Assembly (NCBI GenBank): GCA_025996895.1
Contig: BNTW01000002.1
Span: forward strand, 20,395 to 84,394
From: Bacteroidia bacterium
GTDB lineage: Bacteria; Bacteroidota; Bacteroidia; Bacteroidales; Azobacteroidaceae
Length of the DNA stretch: 64,000 nucleotides
Reading direction: 5' to 3'
This document shows positions 25,752 through 33,628 of this stretch, piece after piece. Made by a program: the position numbers and the translations under genes. A model generated the notes under the pieces. The model saw only the letters and a list, made by a program, of their open reading frames with translations, made no database searches and was not told the DNA's origin. Position 1 is the first letter of the stretch. Each line of letters begins with the position of its first letter.

Positions 25752-26699
25752 TTAATTACAATCTTTGCTAATGTCGTAAGGATTAAACCGTTTTGGCGCA
25801 AATATTCTTTCCTTAATTGCGCCGTTTTTATCGTACAGCGTACCGCTGACAATATCGCCGTTGCCCCACGAGCCGACAAACTTGTCGCCCGCTTCGGCGT
25901 AGTGAGGCGGATTTTGAGTATCGTGCTTTGCAATCTGGACACGGCTGGTGTAAGTCATTGTGCCGTCGCCTTCGGGAATGCCGTTTTTCAAACTGCCTAC
26001 ATATTTGCCGCAAGAGTAAGGTATAGGTTGCAGACAAGTACATTTCGAAAGTTTATTGCCACATTTTGAGCAAATCTTTTCTGGCTCGTCTTTTTTGACA
26101 GTTACCTTGCAAGTTGCTGAAAAACCGTTGCCTGTGTATGCAGTAATCTCGGCATTGCCCACAGCCACAGCCGTAACAAGTCCTGTTTCGCTGACGGTTG
26201 CGACAGCATTGTTGATTGACTGCCAAACCACAGTTTTGTCGTCCGCATTGTCGGGCAGTACGGTTGCGGTAAGTTGAGCGGTTTCGCCTGCTTTTTCAAA
26301 GGACAAAGTTGTTTTGTCAAGCGAAATACTGTCGGAGGTAATGGGGTGTTTGATTTCTTGCTTTGTTTCCCCAGCTGTGCCTGTTGTATCGCCACTTACA
26401 ACCGTATCAATAATTTTCTTAACCAAACAAACAGAGTCCGTGGCTATCTCCGCTTTTTTCTGTACTGACCTGTACACCATAAAACACCCGCCAAGCACAA
26501 TTACAATGCCTGCGATTATTAAAACCAATTTGAGCGGAAATTTTTTTGGCGGGATTTCTATCAAACGGCTTTCACATCCGGGTTCTGGACAAACAGGCTC
26601 ATCACCCGAATTTACTTCTATCACTTCTTTGGCATCGGCTTTTGCGCAGTTGCCGAAGTTGATACATTGATATTTTTTTACTGTTAAATTCTGTGCCAT
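25752..26699 (-). CDS. Zinc-ribbon, membrane, Ig-like and MORN-like protein
   Basis: This 315-residue protein (ATG at 26699; an earlier ATG overlaps the upstream gene) has an N-terminal zinc-ribbon-like region (CINFGNC ... CPEPGC), one membrane helix (LVLIIAGIVIVLGGCFMVY), a Big-2-type Ig domain (SISLDKTTLSFEKAGETAQLTATVLP ... ATVSETGLVTAVAVGNAEITA), a second metal-binding cluster CSKCGNKLSKCTC, and a C-terminal MORN-like segment (KYVGSLKNGIPEGDGTMTY). The N-terminus should face the cytosol, where it could meet the tubulin-like GTPase encoded 4 bases upstream; the Ig part would then be periplasmic. Confidence 0.75.
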   Translation of the reverse strand: MAQNLTVKKYQCINFGNCAKADAKEVIEVNSGDEPVCPEPGCESRLIEIPPKKFPLKLVLIIAGIVIVLGGCFMVYRSVQKKAEIATDSVCLVKKIIDTVVSGDTTGTAGETKQEIKHPITSDSISLDKTTLSFEKAGETAQLTATVLPDNADDKTVVWQSINNAVATVSETGLVTAVAVGNAEITAYTGNGFSATCKVTVKKDEPEKICSKCGNKLSKCTCLQPIPYSCGKYVGSLKNGIPEGDGTMTYTSRVQIAKHDTQNPPHYAEAGDKFVGSWGNGDIVSGTLYDKNGAIKERIFAPKRFNPYDISKDCN

Positions 26700-26703
26700 A
26701 ATT

Positions 26704-29700
26704 TTATATTTTTTCAATTAAATCCATTGCTTTTTCTGCGCAATTGGCAAAAAACTTGCAATCTTCGTTACCTTTATTATTATTATATTCGGGCAAAATT
26801 ACCTCTTTATAAAGACTTTGAACTTTCTTTACGAGTTCGGCTCTTTTGTTTTTATGCAAATAATTTGCTTTGATTTCGCTTTCCGCATTTTCGCGCAATT
26901 CTTCGCCATATTCTTCCGTGAATAATTCCGACTTGAAAGGGATTTCCGTAAACTTGTCGGCAATGGGATTCAGAACTTCCTCGCCCAAACGGTTTACGGA
27001 GATTGTTCCCCAAGCCGATTTTCCTGTTCCGTCTTCCTTGTCGGCATATTTTACAAAGCCCAAAGCGTAAGCGGCAATCAGGTATGGAGTATACAGTTCA
27101 CGAATTTTCCATGGCGGCATTTCGTCGGGTATAAACAAATCGGGCAGCGTGTCGCCCATTCCTTCGGTATGCAATACGGTACGATTTTGTCGGGCTTCGT
27201 TGGGGTTGCTTACCAAATAGTCGTATTTTTCCTTGAGGAAAGCCAAATCGTTAATAGCGCGTAATGGGAAACAATAGGTAATATTCGAAATCGTAATTTC
27301 GTTTTTGCGAAGTCCGTTAGTATCCACTTTTACAATTACATTGCCCGACACCGACTCCATTAATGCTTTCTTGAGTTTGTCGGCAAATTTCTGAACATTT
27401 TCGTTACCTTCAATTTTTGGCAGGTTTATCAAAATCAGTTTTTTAAAAACAGAAGTGCCGATAGCCGGAACAGGATTGTTTTTAACTGCCCTATTGATTT
27501 CGGTAGCGTTGAAAGTAGCAAATACCCCGCTTTGTTTGATAAGGTCTTTTGCAAATTTTTTCAAATCATCTTCCGAGTGAAACTGTTCGTTGAGTTGTTC
27601 CAAAATACTGCGGTTGATAAGTTTTTCGTTGTTTTCAATCAGTATTTCATCGTGAATAGCGATTGATTTTTCTCGAATCAACGTGTCCAAAATCTGCAAA
27701 ATCGTATCGCTGGAAATGGTGACGTTGGCACGGGCAAAAGTTTGTTCGTTGCCTATTTGCTTGATAATTTCTTCGCGAAAGGCACTTGCAATATTCACCT
27801 GCCGTTTTTTGTCGCGTATTACTTCTTTTGTGAATTTCACTACGGCATCTTTATCGTAATAACGGATAATTGCCTCCTGCAAATCCATTGTACCGGTGTC
27901 CTGACAACGCGCCCCGATTTGTTTTTCCACATCGTCCAACGCTTCATTAACAATATTTACAAATTTTTCAATACGTCCACGCAAGGCATTCAATTTGGTT
28001 GAGAGGACGGCTAAAACAGCAACACCAAACTGCAAACCTTCCACTTCGGTCTTTTTCAGGTAGATTTGGTTCATAATAGTAGAATGTTGTTGTAGTATTT
28101 TCTTTTTCTTGCCAAAAATATCGCCGGAAATTAAACCCACATTTGCCCACTCCAACTGATTGAGCGACCGAGCATTTTCTAACTGGTCAATAGATTGATT
28201 CCATTGCGAAATTTTGCCATCAAACTCTTTGCGGCGTGCTTCGACAGATTCTATCAATTTGTCTATCAACTGCGTAAGGTTGTGCAGTGACAAATCGCCT
28301 GTTTGCCATTGGTCGAACATATACATTTCTATCTGTTCGGCAATTTCGTTGGCGTGTTCTTCTTTTGCCTGTGTTTTTCCTTCAAAGAAATTTTTCACGC
28401 CTGCTTTGCGGAAAAGTTTTTCGTAACCTTCTATACAACACTGCTCCAATTTATTCAAAGGCAATTTATCAGTACGCGCAAGTTCCGTCCAGTTAGGAAT
28501 TACACTGTTCCAATAATCTGCAAAACCTGTAAATTTCCTTTCGTCCGATTTCAAAATTGGCTTGTCGAGCATCAAATGCTTGTTGGTCAAGTGCCAGCGT
28601 TCCAACTGTTCTTTTTCTTTAACAAATGAATTGAAATCAATATTGGCCGGCGTTTCGCGAAAGCCTAAATCATCGTTCCAATTATTGTAGCGAATTTGCA
28701 GCAATGCCTGCTGTCCGAAACTATAGGTAAAATACTCTACGATTTCTTCTTCGGGGATAATTACCCGTTTGATTCCGAATGAGCCGAATGTTTTTGAGCG
28801 TACAATATCAATCTGACCTTCTTTAGCTTTTTCATTATTTTCAAACAAATGGTCGTCTATGTTCTCAAAGCTGTATGAGCGCATAAAATCCTGTGTGTTA
28901 TCATTGTTTTCAAGAAAAATGCGGCTATATGCAAAATCGGCAGCTACGAGCGGCAACTGTTTGTGCGAATCAATTACTTTTCCGTGTTCGTTGATATTGG
29001 AATAAACAAAAACGCCGTTTGCTATCTTTTTTGTAGGAACATCAATACGGTCGGACATTCCCGTAACATCGTGCGGTTTGTATTTTTTTACCAACAAGGC
29101 ATTCAATTCTGCCAAAGCTGCATAACCGTTGGCGTGATAACGCCCTGCTTCGCAGCCTGCAGGCGGATTTATTTCGGGCGTCATACAATAGACCAGAATA
29201 TCCGCACCCGAAGTTCGGGCATTGTCTATAACAGTCGGAAATTTTTTGCGGGTTTGCGCAATAATGTCAATAATAGAGCCTGAGCCTGTGCCTCCTGCCA
29301 ATCCTGTAAAAATGTGAATGGTTACAGGCGAGTCATTGCTAATTTCTTTTACTTTTGTGTATTGCGTACTCAAAGTATCCAAATAGGATTGTACCGAGCC
29401 GCCAAACAGGATTCTTCCCGCTTTGCGTTTTTGTCCGGCAGCAGCTCCTACCGAGCCAATTGTTTTTTGCATCACTTCGGGGTCGCCGATAAAGCCTTTC
29501 AAACCCGGGAATCCGCTTGGATTCTTAAAGACCGTATCCAAGTCCACTCCTTTGATATTTACAAATTCGCTGTTTGTAAATGAAGCGTCCTGTCCGTGTA
29601 CGCGGAAAGTTACATCGCCCGGTTTCATCATTTCGTCTGTGGAATCCACATAAACAAAACCTATCGGAAGTTTTGCGCGTTCCTCGTCGCTAAACTCCGA

Positions 29701-29778
29701 CCATAAGCGTTTGCGAAACGCTTTCAGCACCTTGCCTCCGGTGCCGCCTAATCCTATAATTAGATGATTTTCTGCCAT
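26704..29778 (-). CDS. Large prokaryotic tubulin-like GTPase (Tubulin_2 family)
   Basis: This 1024-residue protein starts at ATG 29778 with MAENHLIIGLGGTGGKVL, a Rossmann-like first loop. The tubulin/FtsZ phosphate loop is clear at residues 159-168 (GLAGGTGSGS), and NPPAGCEAGRYHANGYAALAEL follows where the nucleotide-contact helix is expected. About 700 further residues are mostly helical, with long coiled-coil-like stretches around 500-640. This matches the Tubulin_2 family, large bacterial tubulin-like proteins without an assigned function. In tubulin-fold proteins this loop binds GTP and assembly is nucleotide-driven, but the FtsZ T7 loop could not be placed by eye. It sits between a membrane protein gene and a zinc-ribbon membrane protein gene. 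Confidence 0.85.
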   Translation of the reverse strand: MAENHLIIGLGGTGGKVLKAFRKRLWSEFSDEERAKLPIGFVYVDSTDEMMKPGDVTFRVHGQDASFTNSEFVNIKGVDLDTVFKNPSGFPGLKGFIGDPEVMQKTIGSVGAAAGQKRKAGRILFGGSVQSYLDTLSTQYTKVKEISNDSPVTIHIFTGLAGGTGSGSIIDIIAQTRKKFPTVIDNARTSGADILVYCMTPEINPPAGCEAGRYHANGYAALAELNALLVKKYKPHDVTGMSDRIDVPTKKIANGVFVYSNINEHGKVIDSHKQLPLVAADFAYSRIFLENNDNTQDFMRSYSFENIDDHLFENNEKAKEGQIDIVRSKTFGSFGIKRVIIPEEEIVEYFTYSFGQQALLQIRYNNWNDDLGFRETPANIDFNSFVKEKEQLERWHLTNKHLMLDKPILKSDERKFTGFADYWNSVIPNWTELARTDKLPLNKLEQCCIEGYEKLFRKAGVKNFFEGKTQAKEEHANEIAEQIEMYMFDQWQTGDLSLHNLTQLIDKLIESVEARRKEFDGKISQWNQSIDQLENARSLNQLEWANVGLISGDIFGKKKKILQQHSTIMNQIYLKKTEVEGLQFGVAVLAVLSTKLNALRGRIEKFVNIVNEALDDVEKQIGARCQDTGTMDLQEAIIRYYDKDAVVKFTKEVIRDKKRQVNIASAFREEIIKQIGNEQTFARANVTISSDTILQILDTLIREKSIAIHDEILIENNEKLINRSILEQLNEQFHSEDDLKKFAKDLIKQSGVFATFNATEINRAVKNNPVPAIGTSVFKKLILINLPKIEGNENVQKFADKLKKALMESVSGNVIVKVDTNGLRKNEITISNITYCFPLRAINDLAFLKEKYDYLVSNPNEARQNRTVLHTEGMGDTLPDLFIPDEMPPWKIRELYTPYLIAAYALGFVKYADKEDGTGKSAWGTISVNRLGEEVLNPIADKFTEIPFKSELFTEEYGEELRENAESEIKANYLHKNKRAELVKKVQSLYKEVILPEYNNNKGNEDCKFFANCAEKAMDLIEKI

Positions 29779-29821
29779 GATTTTCTTATTTTTAATTATA
29801 CTTATTTTTTTATTTATATTG

Positions 29822-30469
29822 CTATATATCATTGCCGGCATTTTTAATTTTTGCCCAGCCCGAGATATTCATAATGAAAGCAATCAGGCAGAATATACCC
29901 TCAATAAATCCGCCGACAAACGGAATCAGTCCGGTAATAAAGCCGATTATCAGCAGTATCATCGAGGTAAACAGCGTTGATGCACCCGATATGGCGCGTT
30001 GCGGCAATGTTGTGGACTTTTTCATTCCCGAAAAACCAACCATCATGATTATAAACCCGACGAGGTAAATAATCGATGCAAGCCACGACCAGACAAACAT
30101 TTCGGCAAGCGTGGCAACAATCATCACAATTGCTCCGTTGCGTACACTGCCGACAGAACCTTGTTCGGGCGCGTCAAGCATTTTCGCAAAAGCGCCCAGC
30201 CCGGAAATATACAGAATGTAACCGAGAATGATGGCGCCAAGCATAATATAGACAACCGTCTGTGTGCCGTTCGCAATCAAGCCGACACTTCTGCCGCCGG
30301 AAAACTCTTCTCCGAAACTGCCTGCTAAGTTCATCAGACCGGAAGTGCTTGAAGTAATACTGTTTATTGCCTTGAAAAAGGGATAAACCAGTCCAACGAG
30401 CGAGTATAACAATACTCCGTAGTAGATTTTTTTTGTGGTATCTGTCCACTTTGTTGAATCGTAATTCAT
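29822..30469 (-). CDS. Multi-pass membrane protein
   Basis: This 215-residue protein has about five hydrophobic helices (near residues 15-35, 72-95, 112-130, 133-150 and 165-200) and glycine-rich loops (SGGRSVGLIANG). No family is recognised. It lies 43 bases upstream of the tubulin-like GTPase gene and after the small Cys-rich gene, so it is probably the inner-membrane partner in this cluster. Confidence 0.75.
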   Translation of the reverse strand: MNYDSTKWTDTTKKIYYGVLLYSLVGLVYPFFKAINSITSSTSGLMNLAGSFGEEFSGGRSVGLIANGTQTVVYIMLGAIILGYILYISGLGAFAKMLDAPEQGSVGSVRNGAIVMIVATLAEMFVWSWLASIIYLVGFIIMMVGFSGMKKSTTLPQRAISGASTLFTSMILLIIGFITGLIPFVGGFIEGIFCLIAFIMNISGWAKIKNAGNDI

Positions 30470-30499
30470 GATACAATCTTTTTAAGTATTTTTTTTCTT

Positions 30500-30682
30500 T
30501 TATTTGTTACTATAATTAGTTCCTTTCATTTTTGCCTCGAAGTTCCCGCAGGTTTTAAAATTGCTGCTCGACTTGCACTTGTAATCTCTTGTGCCTGACG
30601 CGGGCGTGGTTTCCGACAGGTAGCATCTGTCCTGTGTCAGAACGTAATAGGGACAAAATCCCGGAATCATTGGCGCACCCAT
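30500..30682 (-). CDS. Small Cys-rich protein
   Basis: This 60-residue protein has four evenly placed cysteines: CPYYVLTQDRCYLS, then YKCKSSSNFKTCGNF. The spacing suits one zinc or Fe-S site. It is preceded by an almost perfect Shine-Dalgarno AAAGGAGG seven bases before the ATG, rare in this phylum, which supports it being translated. It is the first gene of the tubulin-like cluster. The function is unknown. Confidence 0.65.
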   Translation of the reverse strand: MGAPMIPGFCPYYVLTQDRCYLSETTPASGTRDYKCKSSSNFKTCGNFEAKMKGTNYSNK

Positions 30683-30689
30683 AATAATT

Positions 30690-30697
30690 CCTCCTTT
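30690..30697 (-). promoter_or_regulatory. Strong Shine-Dalgarno before the small Cys-rich gene
   Basis: AAAGGAGG on the minus strand, seven bases from the ATG at 30682. Bacteroidota genes rarely carry such a sequence, and I saw no comparable one at the other gene starts I inspected here. Confidence 0.65.
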
Positions 30698-30920
30698 CTG
30701 AAAAAGTTTCCCCTTACTCCTGTCGTCTTTCGGGTACTGACGCGGTTTTTTGAAATGGTTTCTCGCTCCATTGCGCTGCCATAATCAGCTGCATTTCTGT
30801 TTTTTTTACTACCGAGATACATAAATTTTGCAATTTAAATTTGTTATTAATTTGACTTGTACACCTTTATTCATCTTTTATTCTGTCATCGGATTTTCAA
30901 AAATTTGGACATAAAAATAG

Positions 30921-31022
30921 CGTGGAACCTTATCTGAACCCAAGGTTTCCACGCCTACACTTTCCGATAAGACGTTCCACGCCGCATTACACGGCGTTTC
31001 GCTATCTTATTCTTGAAAGTGT
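30921..31022. repeat. Two large hairpins in the intergenic region
   Basis: CGTGGAACCTT pairs with AAGGTTTCCACG (30921-30953). Next to it CACTTTC-CG-ATAAGA pairs with TCTTAT-TCTT-GAAAGTG (30958-31022) and encloses a smaller CGCCG/CGGCG hairpin. The rest of 30698-31212 is AT-rich with no gene I can support; no good promoter for the cluster at 30682 was found in it. Confidence 0.55.
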
Positions 31023-31212
31023 TTCGCAAGAAACTTATTTGTGGAAAATAGGGTTCAAGAATAGCAGCAAATCGCTACTTTATATGTTTTATTTTGTGTG
31101 CTTTACGCACACATTTCTTTTTTTATTTCATTCGCAAAAAATTATATTTAAAATTTGGGGATAAAAATATGAAAAATATTTGGATATTTCATATAGTAGC
31201 CGTGAATTATTT

Positions 31213-32001
31213 TTAGAATTCCAATTTTTTGACAAATTCACTGAAATTCAATATTATATCTTTATTTTCTTTATTAAACAGCAGGTGTTCAAAATCTTTG
31301 GATTTGTGTAATAAATCTACTTTTTCTATCGTTTCTATTAGTTTTGTTTTTAGTTCGGTTAGATTGTGAATACCTTGTTTTTGAGTAAGAAAATCGTAAT
31401 TTGGTTTTGTTTGAGCAAGCAAAAACATAGCATCGTAAAAATCGCGCCCTTTGGCTCGTGAAAGTAATGCCGACAATTTCATTGCACAAAGTACATCATC
31501 GGGCGGAACAGGAAACGAAATAAAGAAACCACAACCGCTGATAGTAGCCATTTGAGGCGTATATTCAAATTCTTGATTTTGACTTTCAATCTTAATCAAA
31601 AATCGCTCTTCCTTATAACCCGACAACCCTAATTCAAACAACAATTCGGGGAAATAAATTCTTGAACGAAAGGCGGTTAATTTTTCGCTTTGCTTTTCTC
31701 GCGCTTCGGCTTGTATGCCCAAACGTTTTAGAAAAGTCAAAACCGATTGCGACATTTCTTCAAAATCTTCGGCATAAAAATCTTTACAATCAAAATCTAA
31801 ATCCTCTGAAAATCTATCAATTCCTTTCACTAAACGCAAATTTGTGCCACCTATAAAAGTGATTTTCTTTGCAAATTTCGAAGTTGCCAAAAAGTTCAAA
31901 ATCATCAGTTGAATATATTCCTTCACCATATATTTTTTGTGTGCCGGGTTTTCTCTGATTTGCGGCGGAAAATAATTTTGTATTTGTCCTAAATTTAGCA
32001 T
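31213..32001 (-). CDS. AbiEii-type nucleotidyltransferase toxin
   Basis: This 262-residue protein has the nucleotidyltransferase signature of AbiEii/AbiGii toxins: FIGGTNLRLVKGIDRFSEDLDFD, with the Gly-Gly-Thr and the two catalytic aspartates, followed by IKIESQNQEF and the KLSALLSRAKGRDFYDAMFLL motif. Family members such as MenT block translation by adding nucleotides to tRNA; other AbiEii proteins inhibit growth in type IV toxin-antitoxin pairs. It overlaps the upstream antitoxin-like gene by 7 bases. Confidence 0.85.
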   Translation of the reverse strand: MLNLGQIQNYFPPQIRENPAHKKYMVKEYIQLMILNFLATSKFAKKITFIGGTNLRLVKGIDRFSEDLDFDCKDFYAEDFEEMSQSVLTFLKRLGIQAEAREKQSEKLTAFRSRIYFPELLFELGLSGYKEERFLIKIESQNQEFEYTPQMATISGCGFFISFPVPPDDVLCAMKLSALLSRAKGRDFYDAMFLLAQTKPNYDFLTQKQGIHNLTELKTKLIETIEKVDLLHKSKDFEHLLFNKENKDIILNFSEFVKKLEF

Positions 32002-32615
32002 AAGTCATAGATATTTAAAAGTAAATCAACTCTATTTTTTACTGTTTTTGACCGAAATCTTTCCGTAAATTCATTTAATCGTTCTACATCCAAATCCTCT
32101 TGCATAAATTCTTCATCAAAACGCAATTCTCTGATTTCTTGTTCGTTATTGTACTGTGGATAAAGATACAACAAGTCCAAAATTGCTTTTTCGGGGGTGG
32201 CAAAAATCAAACTTTGTTTGTTCAAAAACACTTTTTGTTCATAACCAAACATCAATTCCGGTAAAATTTGTTGATAGGAAAATGAGCCGAAAACATTCTC
32301 GAAATTTGCCTTTTTCAACGAACTCACTGCGGTTGTCTGCACTATTGCCTCCGGAATAATGCCATAAAATGCCAATGCAGAATGCAGGCTGATATACGAG
32401 GGAGTATAAATTTTGTTCGATACAAAATGCTGGATATTAGGCGTTTTCAAATATTCGGGAAAACTATACCACGAATTACGCAGTTTTACAAGTAAATTTT
32501 GCTTTGTCCAACGAGTAAGATTGTTTTTCTCAAAATCAGGTTGCCACGCATAAACCTGATTGACATTGAAACACACCAAATCGTAAAATTGATTTCTTAA
32601 TTGCCAAAAGTTCAT
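31995..32615 (-). CDS. AbiEi-type antitoxin/regulator
   Basis: This 206-residue protein has an N-terminal winged-helix-like region (FEKNNLTRWTKQNLLVKLRNSWYSFPEYL) and the central segment YISLHSALAFYGIIPEAIVQTTAVSS common to AbiEi-family antitoxins, with ATPEKAILDLLYLYP further on. In AbiE pairs this protein represses the operon and neutralises the toxin without touching it directly. It is immediately upstream of the AbiEii-like gene and overlaps it. Confidence 0.82.
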   Translation of the reverse strand: MNFWQLRNQFYDLVCFNVNQVYAWQPDFEKNNLTRWTKQNLLVKLRNSWYSFPEYLKTPNIQHFVSNKIYTPSYISLHSALAFYGIIPEAIVQTTAVSSLKKANFENVFGSFSYQQILPELMFGYEQKVFLNKQSLIFATPEKAILDLLYLYPQYNNEQEIRELRFDEEFMQEDLDVERLNEFTERFRSKTVKNRVDLLLNIYDLC

Positions 32616-32770
32616 TTTATTGACTTCTAATTTTCCGCAAAACTACATAAAAAAAGAATTAAAAACAAATTCTCGAAAAAATCTTTCCATATGCAGAAAT
32701 TTCATACAAAAAAATCACTTGCTCATAATTACCAAATGTTTCAGCCAAAAATAAAATAATAAAATTATGA

Positions 32771-33449
32771 TTGGGCGGTTTGCACAACCGGGTTACGCAG
32801 CAAATATACCCGAAACCCTTTAATCTGGCAGAGTGCGAACAACTTTTTGAAGAAAATGGGGTATCTTTAAGTCGCCACCAAATTTTAGAAAGTTATATGA
32901 TTTTTGGTGGTATTCCTTACTATTTATCGCTGTTTCAAAACGTTTTGGACTAACTCAAAATGTTGATTATCTTTGTTTTAAAGATAAAGGAAAATTGACT
33001 GACGAATCCCGAATACTCAAAGAATTAGAATTGAGTGGTTTTATCAGGCGTTACAATTCATTTGAAAAGAAAGAGAAAAATGCTTTGTTTCAATTAGTTG
33101 ACTTTTTCTCGCTTTTTTATTTCAACTTTATGGCAGACAAGCGAAACAATGACGAGTATTTTTGGACAAATTTCATAGAAAACGCACAACACAGACACAA
33201 ATTGACCTGCTCATAGAACGCAACGACAATGTAATCAATCTTTGTGAAATGAAGTATTATTCCGGAGTATTTGAAATTGACAAAGAATACGACCTCGCTT
33301 TACAGAATAAACGTGCAATATTTCGTTCGGAAACAAATACAAACAAAGCAATACATATCACTCTGATAACAACTTACGGCGTTAAACACAATAAATATTG
33401 GGGAAATATTCAGAGCGAAGTTAATATGGAAGATTTGTTCAAGTTTTGA
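32771..33449 (+). pseudogene. Broken AAA ATPase gene
   Basis: Three frames carry consecutive pieces of one protein: GLHNRVTQQIYPKPFNLAEC to YYLSLFQ, then VDYLCFKDKGKLTDESRILKELELSGFI to NDEYFWTNFIENAQ, then IDLLIERNDNVINLCEMKYYSGVFEIDKEYD to the end. This is the C-terminal two thirds of an ExeA/DUF234-like ATPase. The Walker A part is missing and at least two internal deletions or frameshifts are present, so it is dead. Confidence 0.75.
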
Positions 33450-33481
33450 TTTATTTATTTTGTAGTGTTTTTGGTTTTTTG

Positions 33482-33554
33482 TGATCCACCTGGGGCTCGA
33501 ACCCAGGACCCCATCCTTAAAAGGGATGTGCTCTACCTGCTGAGCTAGTGAATC
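33482..33554 (-). tRNA. tRNA-Lys (UUU)
   Basis: Minus strand: acceptor arm GATTCAC pairs with GTGGATC, D-arm GCTC/GAGC, anticodon stem CATCC/GGATG around loop CTTTTAA giving anticodon UUU, T-arm CTGGG-TTCGAGC-CCCAG. The CCA end is not encoded. The promoter is at 33582-33613. Confidence 0.95.
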
Positions 33555-33581
33555 TCCGGCATGCTTTTTGAAAAGCGACTG

Positions 33582-33613
33582 CAAAGGTAGCTATTTGATT
33601 TTATTTTACAAAA
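33582..33613 (-). promoter_or_regulatory. Promoter of tRNA-Lys
   Basis: Minus strand TTTTG (33609-33613), 19 bases, TACCTTTG (33582-33589): an exact Bacteroidota promoter 27 bases before the tRNA. It lies in the leader of the divergent dacB gene. Confidence 0.75.
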
Positions 33614-33628
33614 TAAAAACGAAAAAAT

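Noticed and set aside
26704..29841. Longer N-terminus for the tubulin-like protein
   Set aside because: The 21 extra residues are Lys/Ile-rich low-complexity sequence before the conserved MAENHLIIGLGGTGG start.
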